Under the pieces are notes generated by a model, which saw only the letters and a list, made by a program, of their open reading frames with translations, did not search any database and had not been told where the DNA came from. A program made the position numbers and the translations under genes. A stretch of 64,000 bases of DNA from Eukaryota sp. TZLM1-RC. Its lineage: Eukaryota; Metamonada: BaSk clade. The DNA lies in NCBI GenBank assembly GCA_040285825.1, contig JAUPSS010000014.1, forward strand, positions 128,337 to 192,336, given 5' to 3'. Below are positions 10,497 through 21,201 of this stretch, one piece after another (position 1 is the first letter of the stretch; every line of letters begins with the position of its first letter).

Positions 10497-12270
10497 GCAA
10501 ACATTGAATTCATTTTGACGAAATAAGACATCAGTAGCAAAAATCGCTGAAATCGTGGTACAAGTTCAATACTTACTGCGGAAAGCTAATTTCGGACACA
10601 GTCAATTGCTCCTATGAATGAGCATAATTTGCAAACTATGGTTGGCAAATCTAAAATAGCAAAATACTCCGCAGATGAGAGAAATTTTCACCCATCAGTT
10701 GAACCAAGCAAGTCAGCAGCATCGGGTTTGGGCAAATTTCCAATACCTTTGTAATCGGAATAGTCACGAATCAATTAAGGAAGCCTTTTCAGGGGTATAT
10801 ACCTGGTGAATTGGTGATGAGAATAGGCCATCGTATGGACTGCAATTGGACTAATTCCGGAAGGCTTAGTATCACTACCAGGCTTCATGAAAGCAATAAG
10901 GCGTGTAGCAGTAAGCTCAGGGGGAGGAACAACTTTCAGTGAAACCAATTGTTGAAAATAAAAAGCTAAATCATCTGCAATTTCAGGTGTCTTGTCGCAA
11001 GCGGTTTTTGAAATATCAAGAGAAATTCCTGATAGTCCAGCGGCTTTACCATTTGGTAATTTTTTAATTAAAGCGGGAACTTCAGAAGCATTAATTGGAT
11101 TATTAGTCCAAAACTCACAAATATTGGGTTTTGGACAAACAAAATTTTCTTCAGGATGGAGCTTCTTAAATTTATCAACTGTATCAAGAGTTGGTTTAGC
11201 AATATCAGAGAAAACAAATGACTGAAGTCCGGCACCGTACCTTCTTCGAAGACATAGTTTTTTTTAATTGTTTGACTTTTTGCATCAGGTTAGACAGCAT
11301 TTTTGTTGACAAAAGATTTTTTTTGCAAAAAACTTTCCAAAAACTACTTATGTCCCATTCATTTTTCTTCAACTTACTTGTAAATAAACGAAGTTGAACA
11401 GACAATGGAATTGAAAAAGCAGGACTGACTTCAATAGGAATCTTGACTGGAGGTCTTAGAGTAACTTTTGCTTTACAGAATCGACAAAAAGGCAATGGTC
11501 TACCGTGATTGCCTTCATTAATGGATTTCTGGCAAAAGCGACATGTATTCACATTAAAATTTGAATCATTGTGGCTTGAAGCAGAAATTTCACGATTACC
11601 AGACAACTGAAAATTTTCGGACAATGATACTTCAAAACTTTTTGCATTGTGATTACTAGCTTGAAGTTTTGCATTGTTGGAATCAAGAAAACAACTGTTA
11701 AGCACGTGGTTAGCTGATTGGAATTTTAAAGCATTAATTTTATTTTCTTTACAAGTCCTTGAATTATGACCACTAATTCCGCAAATTGAACATTTTGGTC
11801 TTGATCTAGTTTTTCAAGTAATTAAGTTATTTGATTGCTTGTCTATTGCATTAGAAGAAGAGCAATTTTGTCGAATGGGAGAACGAAATGCAATATTACT
11901 ATTCTGAGGCTTCATAATTGTTTTCGGCAAAAGAGAATTTTGCTGTTGTGCAGGAAGTTTGCACCTCGCAAGAGAATGAATACTACGGCGTGGAGTAGCC
12001 AGACTAGCATTTGGACAATTTCTTGAAGTTTCAAAATTTTCAAAAAAAATTAGAAGAAAATTTTTTGCGGGCAAAAATGAAGAGGAAAAAGGGTCTGTAG
12101 AAGGGGGGATGAAAAGGGTCCAGATAATTCGACAATAGAACGACATTTAAATGATGCATCGTCATCCCAATCATCAGGACTGACATCAACATCCATAATG
12201 CAACCCACTGGAACCGCAAAGGATGCGAAAAAGTTGAAGACAATGGAGAGGGGGAGAAAAAAATTCATCT

Positions 12271-13405
12271 TCTTGAATCTGAAATTTAACTGGAATAAAT
12301 TGATAAGTAGGAAATCATTGGTTTTAACAGACCTAGTCTCTTCAAGGTGTCACATTCAATAATAATACTTTTCTCACAGAATAAAAGGCAAAGTCTAAAA
12401 TCAACACGAAACGATCAGTTTTACTTGACCTAAATGCGAAATTTTCACTGGCCACTTGCGTCTCTATTGTTCACCATGTTCAAGGCTTAGAAGAGTCGTT
12501 TCCTGGGCAACAGTCAGGTTAACCTTCTTCACCTACTTCTTGGAGATGTAAGAAAAGCTTGCACCAGTATTAACTATTCAATGTATAGAATGCTGTTTGA
12601 CTTAGTAAAACTCTTCAAATATAATAAGCTTTTATTCATAGGCTTGTTCAGTTCTTTGTACTGATATGAAATCTTGGATTTATTAGCAATAATGTAACAG
12701 GCAGAAAATTTAATTTTCGCAATGTATAATGTATTCAGCTTCTCTGGCACAGAACACTTGGTAAATTAATCAGCGTTAAAATTATTCAAAACTATATCAG
12801 ATTATTTTCCACAGTCAGCGGCTACAAGGACGATATCAGAATCGAAATTTGGAACTAACTCCATTCAGCGAGAAATCATTTATCGCTTTCCCTTCGGTTT
12901 CCCTTAAGTTTAGTAACCTAAAATTTTTTTTAACATCAAAAGTCATACTGTGACTTAAATTCAGAGTTTATTTTTCTCTAGCAGCTTGACAGGCTCTCAC
13001 GTCATTTGCTAATCAGCGTTTAAAGACGACAATGAACATTTGTACAACATCTCCCACCCATTTGACTTTGTTGATTGAATGTTTGTTCTGAGGAAAGAAA
13101 CTAAAGGAAGAAAATTAGATGTAGTCCCTCATCAAAATGCTTCAAATTTCAGTATTCTTTCTACTTTGTTTACATTTTTGACAATGTTAAATATCCTTCG
13201 TCAAAGGTTCTTTTTTATTTAACTCTTTAAAAAACAGTTCTTGATTAATCAAAACATTTGACACACAATTTGATTAAAAAGACACCAAATACAGTCAAAT
13301 GATCTGTTTAAAACTAATTTAATAATAAAGATAAGAATTGATAAAAAGAAAATTAGCAGTGTCAGAAGAATAATAAAGGAAATTGTAGATACCTATATTT
13401 CTCAT
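12271..13405. other. No gene recognised
   Basis: 1.1 kb of AT-rich DNA upstream of LINE-B with no frame over 60 codons that looks coding on either strand and no repeat shared with the rest of the window that I could find. Confidence 0.4.
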
Positions 13406-13409
13406 TAAA

Positions 13410-14330
13410 GGGGTCGTTGATTTACATCTAGATAGTCACGGAAAATCTCAAACAAAAATCTGAAACAAGGGTAGCTAACCCACCATGGGAAACATAATAA
13501 TTCATCTAGATACACAGTCTTAATTAGTTTTACAGATTGAATTGAAACTTGATTAAGAAATTGCTGGAGCTAAGGAAGAAACCAACAAAGTTCTGTCATA
13601 AGACTTAACAAATTGGGTGAATTTTGAACAAGGAACGTTGATTCAGTGAAATTGATAGGAACATTACCGTCATTAATTCCTTCAATTTTGGTTATGGTAT
13701 TTCAATATTAACACACCTCCACAAATCTCTTTGAAATTTAACAAGGGATTGGAATAACGGGATTCCTCCTTCTAATATTGTACCTGATATTCCACGAGAT
13801 TTGACCTTCAGCTTTTTTAAAGATACCAGATAGCTTAAATCAATAACGTCAATGCAAAGATGACTGAGCACAAATTTTACTAGTGAGGGGGGGGGGGATT
13901 GTTCTAAATTGGATGAGTAAGCAAGTTTTAGACATTTGATGTTTGATTTATGTGCCAGGTTTATGGACCTCTCACCATTACAAGACTCTGCACCGAGCTT
14001 AACAACTTCAACATTATGGAGAAATGAGAATAATTGTGGATAATAATCAACCCCATCATAATAAACATCAAGTTTTTTAATTCCAGAATTAATTACTTTA
14101 GGACCATTATAATCAGTAGATAATCGTTATTGTAAAACACAAATATTTCCATTGAAATTTCAATCTTGAGGATCTTTTAAAAATTCATAACTATTAATCA
14201 CTTCTTCATCATTTAAAGCCAGTCTTTGACCACTTGGACATTTGGTATAAAATCTGGCTTTTGCATAATGAAAATCAGCAAAAAGTTTTTTACATATTGG
14301 AGATAATTGAAGTCTTGGTGCCCTTAGGCT
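13410..14330 (-). pseudogene. Decayed LRR- or F-box-like gene
   Basis: Minus-strand translation gives RLQLSPICKKLFADFHYAKA and ALNDEEVINSYEFLKDPQD, then a stop. After a second stop comes a run of more than 120 open codons (about 14105-13715) without an ATG, with VINSGIKKLDVYY, NVEVVKLGAE, SNIKCLKLAY, CIDVIDLSYL and SLKKLKVK. The repeated pattern of Leu/Ile/Val at fixed spacing resembles leucine-rich repeats, and the first part resembles an F-box or BTB-type leader. Beyond 13715 the reading shifts frame and continues with further stops. An 11-base G/C homopolymer inside it (near 13887) could be a sequencing weak point. I do not recognise a specific family. Confidence 0.4.
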
Positions 14331-14482
14331 TATATAATATGAATAGAAAATAAATCAACTTTTCCTCATTGACTTTTCTTTACTACAATAGACTTTAGGC
14401 AACAATAATTATTGGCCATTTTAAAGTCAAAAGGTATACCGCAAATAACTTCAGTACTCAACAAAAAACCAGCAAACCGGAT

Positions 14483-15440
14483 ATGTTGATTATGTCAGAC
14501 ATCTCCCAAAGAAACTTTGACCTTACTCGTTCATTACCAAACATGCAGCAACAGGAACAACAACAAGACATAGAAACGCATAAAAAAGAGGGTAACGAGC
14601 TAACGGACCCGAATCCCACCTTCCCCTCCCCAAAAGTTAATGATGAAAGAGCGGACGAGGTCCCTCCTTCTTCAGTTATAAAAGAGGTTACGAAAACGAC
14701 CTCGGTTCCCTCTCCCCTCAAGAATATAGAATTACCCACGGATGTAATGAAAACGGACCCGGCTTCCTCTTCCTTCGAGAAAAAGAGATTTGTCGACGAT
14801 GGTAACGAGAACGTACCTTGCTCCCTCTCCCCTTCAAAATGGGGAACCTGTTGTTAAGGTAACGAATGAAAATCCCACCTTAAACAAGTCGACCCCCTTA
14901 GCAGAGTATGATAAATTTTATGCTCAACTAGATGACAAGGGAAAAGATGACTCCAGTGATGGATTCTACAAACTCCTAACAAGGACGCGGAGCCTTACCT
15001 CGAATCAATGGACTTGTATACATTCGAGCAGCTCCCTCCTTTATGGAGCCAAACACAAAAAAAGTCGACTACATGCGAGGTTACGAGAAAAGACTCCACC
15101 TCCACTATTATTGTACTACAATGCACAGATACGGCCCTTGCTTCCCTGGGTATGACTCGTCGATTGTATGGACCACAAGTTCATCGTCAAGGATTTCAGA
15201 CAGTACAGATGTTGTCTTACTCATTGCATGTACAAATTCAATATTGGAACAACAAGAATTCCCATCATTTTCAGTTGGCAAATTTCATCCTTTGGATTTT
15301 ATGTGCTCGTATCAAATTTTTCACCAGCAATGAAGAATGTTTAACGAGTCATTATTATAATTTCAACAAAAGACAAAACCTGAACCTCCAAAATTATGAA
15401 CCTGAACCGACCCTGAACCTTGAACCTAGGTTGGAAACCT
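14483..15440 (+). pseudogene. Unidentified decayed coding sequence
   Basis: Three plus-strand frames follow one another with small overlaps (14483-14857, 14790-15155, 15008-15442) and together look like one frameshifted gene. The first part is low-complexity: Gln-rich, then Pro/Ser/Glu repeats such as PNPTFPSPKVNDERADEVPP. The last part (MDLYTFEQLPPLWSQTQKKS, then STIIVLQCTDTALASLGMTR) looks like globular protein. It is more GC-rich than its surroundings. I cannot name it; a retroelement gag or a surface protein are both possible. Confidence 0.3.
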
Positions 15441-15460
15441 GAACCGAACCGAACCTTGAA
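15375..15460. repeat. Short degenerate CTGAACC repeat tract
   Basis: About ten irregular copies of a (C)CTGAAC or TTGAAC unit, including gaacctgaaccgaccctgaa and gaaccgaaccgaacc. It is imperfect and interrupted by a short palindromic-looking acctaggtt. It is a simple-sequence tract; nothing indicates a telomere. Confidence 0.6.
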
Positions 15461-15781
15461 CAGTCCTACTAAATTGACAAATTGAACACTAATCACTGGA
15501 TATACACATTTTACCCACAACATGAGAAAATTTAAACAATGTAAATTTCACGAAATCATGTAAAGGACATGTACCTCTGTTTTTGAACGGTTTTGGTTCA
15601 ATACCTGAAAAAGAATTCAATCGATTGGGGAATTTCAATAATTCTGAACTATTTAAAGAGAGGTGAGTCATTCCAACAACTGAAATCATATTTGTGCGAT
15701 ATCCACCATACCGAATTAGATCTGGTTCTAAATCGGATCGAGAATCGGGATCAGCTTCGGACAAACCTGGAGAAGACATGT

Positions 15782-16189
15782 TCAACATCGAAAGTGTGAT
15801 AATGACGGGCCATTGGTAGAGTTGTGTGAGGGAGGTTGTATATCTTCATTGGTGGAGGCGAGTTCCATGGTTGTTGAAAAGGGGGTGTGGCAACTATAAG
15901 ACGGAGTTGACAGGGCAGTGTTTGAATAATATGAAAACGGTGCACAAAACAACAGATCTGTAGATGAGCTTGATAAATCTTGAGAATGGTGTTCTGTTGG
16001 GGAGCAGGATAAGGTAAAACAATCAGGAGTAAACTTATCACGATCATCGTCGTGAGTCATTGAGATTCTAAAATTCAAGAAATTCCCAAAAATATTGAAT
16101 CCAAGCATTCTGTTCTCGTGAAATGGAAAGTTTTTCGCTTTGCTGGAATAAGTAGACTGACAATTAGCCCACCAATTTGTAACTTCCAT
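15782..16189 (-). CDS. Hypothetical Ser/Thr-rich ORF (doubtful)
   Basis: 135 open codons starting MEVTNWWANCQS. It contains an acidic MTHDDDRDKFTPD and then a Ser/Thr/Pro-rich stretch. Frames overlapping in 15489-16047 on the same strand suggest the coding may continue after frameshifts. There is no known domain. It may be a pseudogene or chance frame between LINE remnants. Confidence 0.25.
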   Translation of the reverse strand: MEVTNWWANCQSTYSSKAKNFPFHENRMLGFNIFGNFLNFRISMTHDDDRDKFTPDCFTLSCSPTEHHSQDLSSSSTDLLFCAPFSYYSNTALSTPSYSCHTPFSTTMELASTNEDIQPPSHNSTNGPSLSHFRC

Positions 16190-16399
16190 ACAGTTGGCAA
16201 TCTCAGAATTTGGAAAATGATTTGAAAAGGCTTCTATCGTTCAAGTCATCAGTCTTCATTCACTGTTGTTTTCCAGAATTCAATGCTCCTAGAACTAGAA
16301 ATTGCAAAACTTATAGGAGAAATAGACTTGTATTATATTATATTCAAGGGTATGGTTAAATAAATGCATGGCATTATAATATAGCTAAAATGAAAAACT

Positions 16400-16680
16400 A
16401 AATAATAAAAATACAAAATCTATATTTTCATTCCCCAAATGAGCCAAATAGAATTCACTGGAAGTTTGTTTTTCATTAAACCGACCAATAGATACCAGAG
16501 CAGACGATAACAAGGGAACAATACCTTTAAAAATTGAAAAGGCAATCTTGTTCTGCCAAAACATTTTGTCAAAAACTGTTCATGTAAGCTGTTTCAAAAT
16601 TTCAACAAAAACGTCCAAGAAAGATAAAGCACCTGGTCCAAGGAAGCCATGCAGGCACAATGCAAACAGACAAAGAGCAC
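16400..16680 (-). pseudogene. LINE-A-like retrotransposon C-terminal fragment
   Basis: Minus-strand translation gives FLGPGALSFLDVFVEILKQL, a stop, then FDKMFWQNKIAFSIFKGIVP. This aligns with FGSLAPTALRFLDDFEMIV and NRLFWQNRIVFSIFKGM of LINE-A. It is diverged, 5' truncated and has an in-frame TGA. It lies back to back with the SLC35F-like gene and covers its upstream region almost to the start codon. Confidence 0.75.
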
Positions 16681-16750
16681 GATGAGTATGTAATTGAGTA
16701 TTCAAGGACAGCAACTTTATATTGTAGTTCTTTCAGCAACATTGATTATA

Positions 16751-17656
16751 ATGGATATCATTCGAGGCCAGCTTGTCTCTCTCCTTGTCACTACCACTTC
16801 TTCAGTCAACCAGGCCCTCAATCAGTATCATGGACTCACGATCCCAGCCATTCAGTCGTTTTTTGGCTATTTGTCATTGGCATTGCTTTCGTTCCCTGCT
16901 TACAGAAAGCAAGTTAGAAATTCCAACAGATCTCTCAAATGGCGTATTTACTTCTTATATACTATATTTGATGTCTTGGCAACGTACATTGTAGTTCTCG
17001 CCTACAGGTTTGGGACAATTTCATCCATCATGTTGTTAGATTGCTTTTCTCTTTTCATTTGTTTGTTTATGGGTTACTTTCTACTTAATCTAAAAGCACT
17101 CAAAACCCACTATTTAGGTATCTTTATTGCAATGTTTGGAATGGTAATCTTAATCTCATCAGATACTACCTCACAAAGTGGGAGCCATCCTTTATTGGGT
17201 GATCTCTTAGCTCTTTCTTCTGCCACTATACTAGGTCTTTGTAACGTCTTCCAAGAAATGTTCTTGGTAAATGCTTCTCCTCAAGAGTTTTGCTTTTCTA
17301 TTGGAGTTTCTGGTTTTCTGATTTCTGGTCTGATCACGTGCCTTTTTGAGCTACCTTTTGTGTCATCATTAGGATCTCTTCCTGTAGTTAGTCTTTTACT
17401 GTTATTTTCAATATCATTTGGGTCAACTTATTTACTTGTCCCTCTCATCATTTCTTCAAGGGGTGCCACTTTCTTCAATATTGCTTTACTTTCAAGTGAT
17501 TGTTTTGCAGTTTTTTCTGATTTTATAATATTTGGAAAAGATTTTAGAATGGTTTCAATATTTAGTTTAGTTTGCATTATCATCGGATTGTACATTTACT
17601 TACTAAGACCTCTCCAAAAAAGGGAAAACAAGGAAACAATACCGCTATTAAGGTGA
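16751..17656 (+). CDS. SLC35F1/F2-type solute carrier
   Basis: 301 residues from the ATG at 16751. A TAA at 16691-16693 and LINE sequence upstream exclude a much longer N-terminus, and the ATG falls at the usual beginning of helix 1 (MDIIRGQLVSLLVTTTS). About ten hydrophobic helices follow. Features shared with SLC35F are the RGQ-x-x-SLL start, the pattern TIPAIQSFFGYLSLALL, IFDVLATYIVVLAYRFGTIS and a LLGDLLALSSATILGLCNVF repeat at the start of the second five-helix half. It is a drug/metabolite transporter superfamily carrier of unknown substrate. The C-terminus has a basic/acidic tail. Its stop is 4 bp from the stop of the convergent Pat1-like gene. Confidence 0.85.
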   Translation: MDIIRGQLVSLLVTTTSSVNQALNQYHGLTIPAIQSFFGYLSLALLSFPAYRKQVRNSNRSLKWRIYFLYTIFDVLATYIVVLAYRFGTISSIMLLDCFSLFICLFMGYFLLNLKALKTHYLGIFIAMFGMVILISSDTTSQSGSHPLLGDLLALSSATILGLCNVFQEMFLVNASPQEFCFSIGVSGFLISGLITCLFELPFVSSLGSLPVVSLLLLFSISFGSTYLLVPLIISSRGATFFNIALLSSDCFAVFSDFIIFGKDFRMVSIFSLVCIIIGLYIYLLRPLQKRENKETIPLLR

Positions 17657-17660
17657 TTAA

Positions 17661-18743
17661 TTACGTGTAAATTGAACTGAATACTTTAGCATTTGGTAAA
17701 TCAACAAATTCTGCTGCAAATACCAAATGTGAGCAATTTTCTTTTAAAAAGGGATATTCTGAAATTAAAATTGATAATAAAGACCACTGAGAATCCGTGT
17801 AATTTTCGGGATCATTACTAACTAAATAGGTCACAAATTTGATTAATAATTCGTTATTAGGGCAAGGGACAAGTAAATGATGGAAAAAAGAGAAAAAAGT
17901 GCCTAAAAGAGAAGAGATTTTGGAAAAAGGCAGGTTTAATAATTGTTGTAGTAGAATTTGTTTCATTAAATTTGTAAAATGATCTTGATTTGAAAGCAAT
18001 TCACAGAGATTATCGACAAGTTTGTAATCAAAGTCAGTGATGGAATCAATCAAATAGGAGTGGATGATTGTACCGGCAACTAACATAATCAGATCATAAT
18101 CAATCAAATTCGATTGCAGAATCTGGTTCAATAACGACCTACCCTTGACATTTTGAAGTAATAACTTGATGACACTTGAATCAATCAAAAAATCTTGACC
18201 ATTCTTGACTTTAATTAGAGGTAATTTCAATTGTTTTGCAATGTTTGTGATAACTTTATTCCTTTTATCAACCATATCCAATTCAATTAAATCCTGTAAT
18301 TCAATCAAATAGTCATGAATTTTCTCAATCAAAATAACCGTCCCAGACCAAGTTCGAAGAGAAACCTTCTCACTGGTGATATTGGGAACATTCACTGTGG
18401 GTCTTGCTTTGTTACCAGCCAAAGGAACACATCCTAGAGTTTTGGGTGGAAGATTAACGTATTGAATGGGAGTAGAGGGCTTGGAGGGCTTGTAAACTGA
18501 CTGTGGAGTGGGTTTGGGTACGGGTTTGGAATGAATGAAGTAGAAGTCTTCTTGATATGGGTCATTCATCACAACAGTAGAGGAACGGGAAGAGAGAAGG
18601 AACTGGTAGTCCTGTGGAGTGAAGAGAGAAGGCGTGGTCCGTGGACGTTGAAGAGGCTTGGGTTGACTAGATTGAGATGTAAAAGATGCCTCAAAATCGG
18701 TTGCAGAAACAGCATCGAGAGGTATAGAAGGGAGATCTTGCAT
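17661..18743 (-). CDS. Pat1-like mRNA decay factor (probable)
   Basis: 360 residues, intact. The N-terminal third is disordered and Pro/Ser-rich. Residues 60-75 read NDPYQEDFYFIHSKP, like the DPYxxDFYY signature of Pat1. Then PPKTLGCVPLAGNKARPTVN resembles the LGxVxxxSxxxPR stretch. TWSGTVILIEKIHDYLIELQ resembles the start of the Pat1 helical C-terminal domain, which continues as a leucine-rich helical solenoid (about 140-340). Pat1 links deadenylation to decapping in P-bodies. The protein is shorter than most Pat1 proteins, so the assignment is probable, not certain. A LINE-B tail lies about 60 bp upstream. Confidence 0.6.
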   Translation of the reverse strand: MQDLPSIPLDAVSATDFEASFTSQSSQPKPLQRPRTTPSLFTPQDYQFLLSSRSSTVVMNDPYQEDFYFIHSKPVPKPTPQSVYKPSKPSTPIQYVNLPPKTLGCVPLAGNKARPTVNVPNITSEKVSLRTWSGTVILIEKIHDYLIELQDLIELDMVDKRNKVITNIAKQLKLPLIKVKNGQDFLIDSSVIKLLLQNVKGRSLLNQILQSNLIDYDLIMLVAGTIIHSYLIDSITDFDYKLVDNLCELLSNQDHFTNLMKQILLQQLLNLPFSKISSLLGTFFSFFHHLLVPCPNNELLIKFVTYLVSNDPENYTDSQWSLLSILISEYPFLKENCSHLVFAAEFVDLPNAKVFSSIYT

Positions 18744-18804
18744 AATGGTAGGTGATATGAATGAATGCTCAGATCCAACTATTGAATTAGCGAGGATTAT
18801 TGGA

Positions 18805-18897
18805 ACCTTTTAATTTATTGAACATCCGCCCTTAACAAAATAAACTCATAACAAATGGGACGAAATTCATTGAACCAAGATTTCCTCTACAAAATCA
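18805..18897 (-). pseudogene. LINE-B 3' tail (very short fragment)
   Basis: Contains aacaaatgggacgaaattca and tttcctctacaaaatc, matching the 3' ends at 43100-43150 and 8575-8620. Only about 30 coding bases plus the 3' UTR remain. It lies in the same orientation as the Pat1-like gene and just upstream of its start. Confidence 0.75.
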
Positions 18898-18959
18898 TAC
18901 ATTCTCATTAAAATCAATTAAATCAGAAAAAAATCTATTTAATAAATTTTGTATTCAAC

Positions 18960-19645
18960 TATGATGAAGCCTTTGTAACAAAACTGAGATTGTCACTGAA
19001 TGTCCTTGTTGACCACCTTCTAAAAAAACAAATATCTATTAGTTCTAATTCTTGTTAGATCAGCTTACATCATGCTTTAGATTGTCCCAAATTGATAACT
19101 TATCGTTGTTCATTAAATGATTCTGTCAGGGACACTGTTTTTAATATGGCAAGAAATGCAATAATCTCATGTATTAAGGGGCCTTTCCTTTGAGAAACAA
19201 TGTCATTAAACAAATTTGGTTTTGATGACAGAGGTGATATCTTTTGTGATTGGATAGATAACCTTGAAGTTATTACGGTTTTTGTCTTCTGTAAGGTTGC
19301 AATCGACACTTTGGTTCAAAGAAGGAAACTTAATTCTGTAGATGCTCTGGAATTTTAAGCAAAAGAAAAACATAGAAAATACGACAAAGATATTGAAGAA
19401 GCTAATGCTGATAGAAACAGACCGCTTGTTTTTATTGATTTTCCATTTTCTATAAACGGAAGACTATAAGTAGAAGCAGGAACTTGTTGATAGAAAAAAC
19501 AATGAAGAGATTTGATGTCTTTTGTGGCGATCACGAATTCAATTTGCTATAATTATGAGATTGCCTCGGTTGTTTTATGAAATAAAAGAAGCAATGGCGA
19601 GAAAATAAGCAGATCAGTATTTGGGAGAGGAATTAGTTCTGATTT
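18960..19645 (+). pseudogene. LINE-B C-terminal domain relic
   Basis: Plus-strand translation with several stops: EAFVTKLRLSL-like start, LDCPKLITYRCSL, DTVFNMARNAIISCIKGPFL, then FGFDDRGDIFCDWIDNLEV, TLVQRRKLNSVDALEF and AKEKHRKYDKDIEEANADRN. It aligns along its length with 9310-8600 on the other strand. At least five in-frame stops and a small deletion show long decay. It faces away from the tail at 18805-18897, so these are two separate insertions. Confidence 0.85.
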
Positions 19646-19657
19646 AATTTTATCAAG

Positions 19658-19802
19658 TGTTGTTGTTGTTGTTGAACTTAAATTGAATTAGTAGGTCTCT
19701 TTGTATTTTGACTGATGACGTGATACTCGTTTATGAATCAGTTTTATTAATAAACTTAGATTTCTCTTTCTCCTTCGTGTGTTCATCTGCCTAACGGCAT
19801 CA
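19658..19802 (+). repeat. 5' LTR (family 1)
   Basis: Starts TGTTGTTGTTG and ends CTAACGGCATCA. It includes ttaataaacttagatttctc, a likely polyadenylation region, and gactgatgacgtgatactcg. It differs from 20626-20765 mainly by GTT copy number and a few substitutions, so insertion was fairly recent. Confidence 0.9.
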
Positions 19803-19828
19803 ATAATTGTTGGCCCTTCTTATTTCAG

Positions 19829-20449
19829 ATGATTGATCCCGATGTCAACATCCCGTCTCTTTCTTCCATGAAAGTTGAAAGTGTTCTTCTGTTCCTACAG
19901 GAGTGGAAGATCTATTCTTCAGTGACTCTTGAGAAGGAGCTTGTTCCAGCAAGACTCTTGGTCGATTCTTTTCTGTTAGAGTCCCTATCTCTCCAGAAAT
20001 CCGACGTCTCATCCAGTGACGATGTTCTTCTCAGACATCTACAATCTGTCGTATCGTTCGCCACGTACGAAGATTTTAGTCTGGCTATGTCAGAACTGAA
20101 GCTTGATGTCCGTATTGGTGACGTCCGAGAACGTATGTCCTGTTACCTGCGACGTTTCCTCCAGGTAAACAGTAGGGCTTCCGGACTGAAGTTGCCAGAC
20201 ATAGCTTTTCTGAACCGATTTGCCAGAAGAATTCTTCCCGTAGGTCTTCAACGTTCTGTGCTAGCGAGAATTCGAGATGATGTCTTTTCAGATCTTCACT
20301 CCCTTGTCGAAACCACTACTGATGAGCTGTTGAACTGTTCCAGGGTTGAATCATGGAATCGTGGTTCCAAAACCTCAATTAGTGAGGTGGAACGTACGGC
20401 TGGCACTAAGACGGGGTCCTTTTGGCGCTCTCAAGATTTGAAAAATTAA
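19829..20449 (+). CDS. Gag-like protein of LTR element family 1
   Basis: 206 intact codons, starting 27 bp after the 5' LTR. It is helical with no recognisable named domain (LLFLQEWKIYSSVTLEKEL, SYLRRFLQVN-like segments). Right after the TAA the same frame continues CLKCHRPGQISRGCP. That is a CCHC knuckle with Gln in place of His, about 15 bases downstream. A point mutation may therefore have shortened a longer gag by creating this stop. The position between LTRs and the knuckle support gag; sequence alone would not. Confidence 0.7.
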   Translation: MIDPDVNIPSLSSMKVESVLLFLQEWKIYSSVTLEKELVPARLLVDSFLLESLSLQKSDVSSSDDVLLRHLQSVVSFATYEDFSLAMSELKLDVRIGDVRERMSCYLRRFLQVNSRASGLKLPDIAFLNRFARRILPVGLQRSVLARIRDDVFSDLHSLVETTTDELLNCSRVESWNRGSKTSISEVERTAGTKTGSFWRSQDLKN

Positions 20450-20625
20450 TCGTGCTTAAAGTGCCACAGGCCTGGGCAAATCTCCCGTGGTTGTCCAAAT
20501 AGAATCAAACATGAGGTGAATTATGTGTGTCATACCAACGATGCACCGAAGAATTAAACAAACCCCATATCTTCCCTCTATTGAGCCAGTACTGTATTTG
20601 TCCTCAGAAAAATGGGAAAAAGTAG

Positions 20626-20765
20626 TGTTGTTGTTGAATTTAAATTGAATTAGTAGGTCTCTTTGTATTTTGACTGATGACGTGATACTCGTTTATGAAT
20701 CAGTTTTTATAAATAAACTTAGATTTCTCTCTTTCCTTCGTGTGTTCACCTGCCTATCGGCATCA
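20626..20765 (+). repeat. 3' LTR (family 1)
   Basis: Starts TGTTGTTGTTG and ends CTATCGGCATCA, the partner of 19658-19802. Confidence 0.9.
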
Positions 20766-21201
20766 TTGTAGTTCAATACAAATGTGTTTTTATCTATTAT
20801 GCTAAATTTCAAATATACAAAGTACACCTTTTAACAGTTAATCACTTTGTTCTGTTTCACTCATTAACCACCCTACTTCTGACTTATGAACACTTCCACA
20901 AACATAATATAAGTATTTCGAGGTTCTTCGAAAACCTCACATCAGTCTCATTCTTGGGAATTACAAGTGTATGTGATGCCCATATGAGATCAGCGGTGCC
21001 TAAAGAAAGTGGTGGATATGAAGGAGGTCAATATTTTTTTCTGCGGTTCAGTGTTCAGCAATTTGGTGATTAGATGTGTCTGTATAAGTATTTCTATTAT
21101 TTATAAAATCAGATGTTGCTTTTGAAACTCTATATTGATTTATAACTTTTGAGAAACAAGTTTCTGGACAAATAAACTAATTTGAAAAATTAATCGCACC
21201 T
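20766..21201. other. No gene recognised
   Basis: AT-rich spacer between the LTR element and the DNA transposon. No coding signal or shared repeat seen. Confidence 0.4.

Larger units (their letters stand above)
8540..12270 (-). mobile_element. LINE-B non-LTR retrotransposon, near full length but decayed
   Basis: Read on the minus strand from about 12270 to 8540, about 3.7 kb. In order: an acidic N-terminus (MDVDVSPDDWDDDASF near 12196); a CCHC knuckle (CSICGISGHNSRTC, about 11800-11760); a second Cys/His cluster (CRFCQK then CRFCKA, about 11550-11470); RT finger segments with stops (11200-10500); the RT palm (9624-10496); and a C-terminal domain (8593-9627). There is no APE endonuclease upstream. 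Frameshifts at about 9625, 10500 and 11800-12050 make this copy dead. The 3' UTR is short, about 50 bp. Confidence 0.85.
19658..20765 (+). mobile_element. Small gag-only LTR retroelement (family 1)
   Basis: 1.1 kb with terminal direct repeats of 145 and 140 bp, an intact gag-like frame (19829-20449) and a zinc-knuckle remnant right after its stop. No protease, RT or integrase is present, so it is non-autonomous. LTR ends are TGTTG and GGCATCA, the same as the solo LTR at 62698 and the LTR of the pol-bearing element at 25557. That element or a relative is the likely polymerase donor. No matching target-site duplication is visible (caag before, ttgt after). Confidence 0.85.

Noticed and set aside
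15375-15460. Telomere-like repeat
   Set aside because: Units are irregular and interrupted, and it is inside a gene-bearing region.
16642-16750. Upstream exon of the SLC35F gene spliced at gtatgt
   Set aside because: A 51-nt intron would join in frame, but the supposed exon lies within a minus-strand LINE-A remnant that translates well, so it is not gene sequence.
18805-19645. Twin-primed (5'-inverted) single LINE-B insertion
   Set aside because: Both opposed pieces contain the 3' end of the element, so they must be two insertions.
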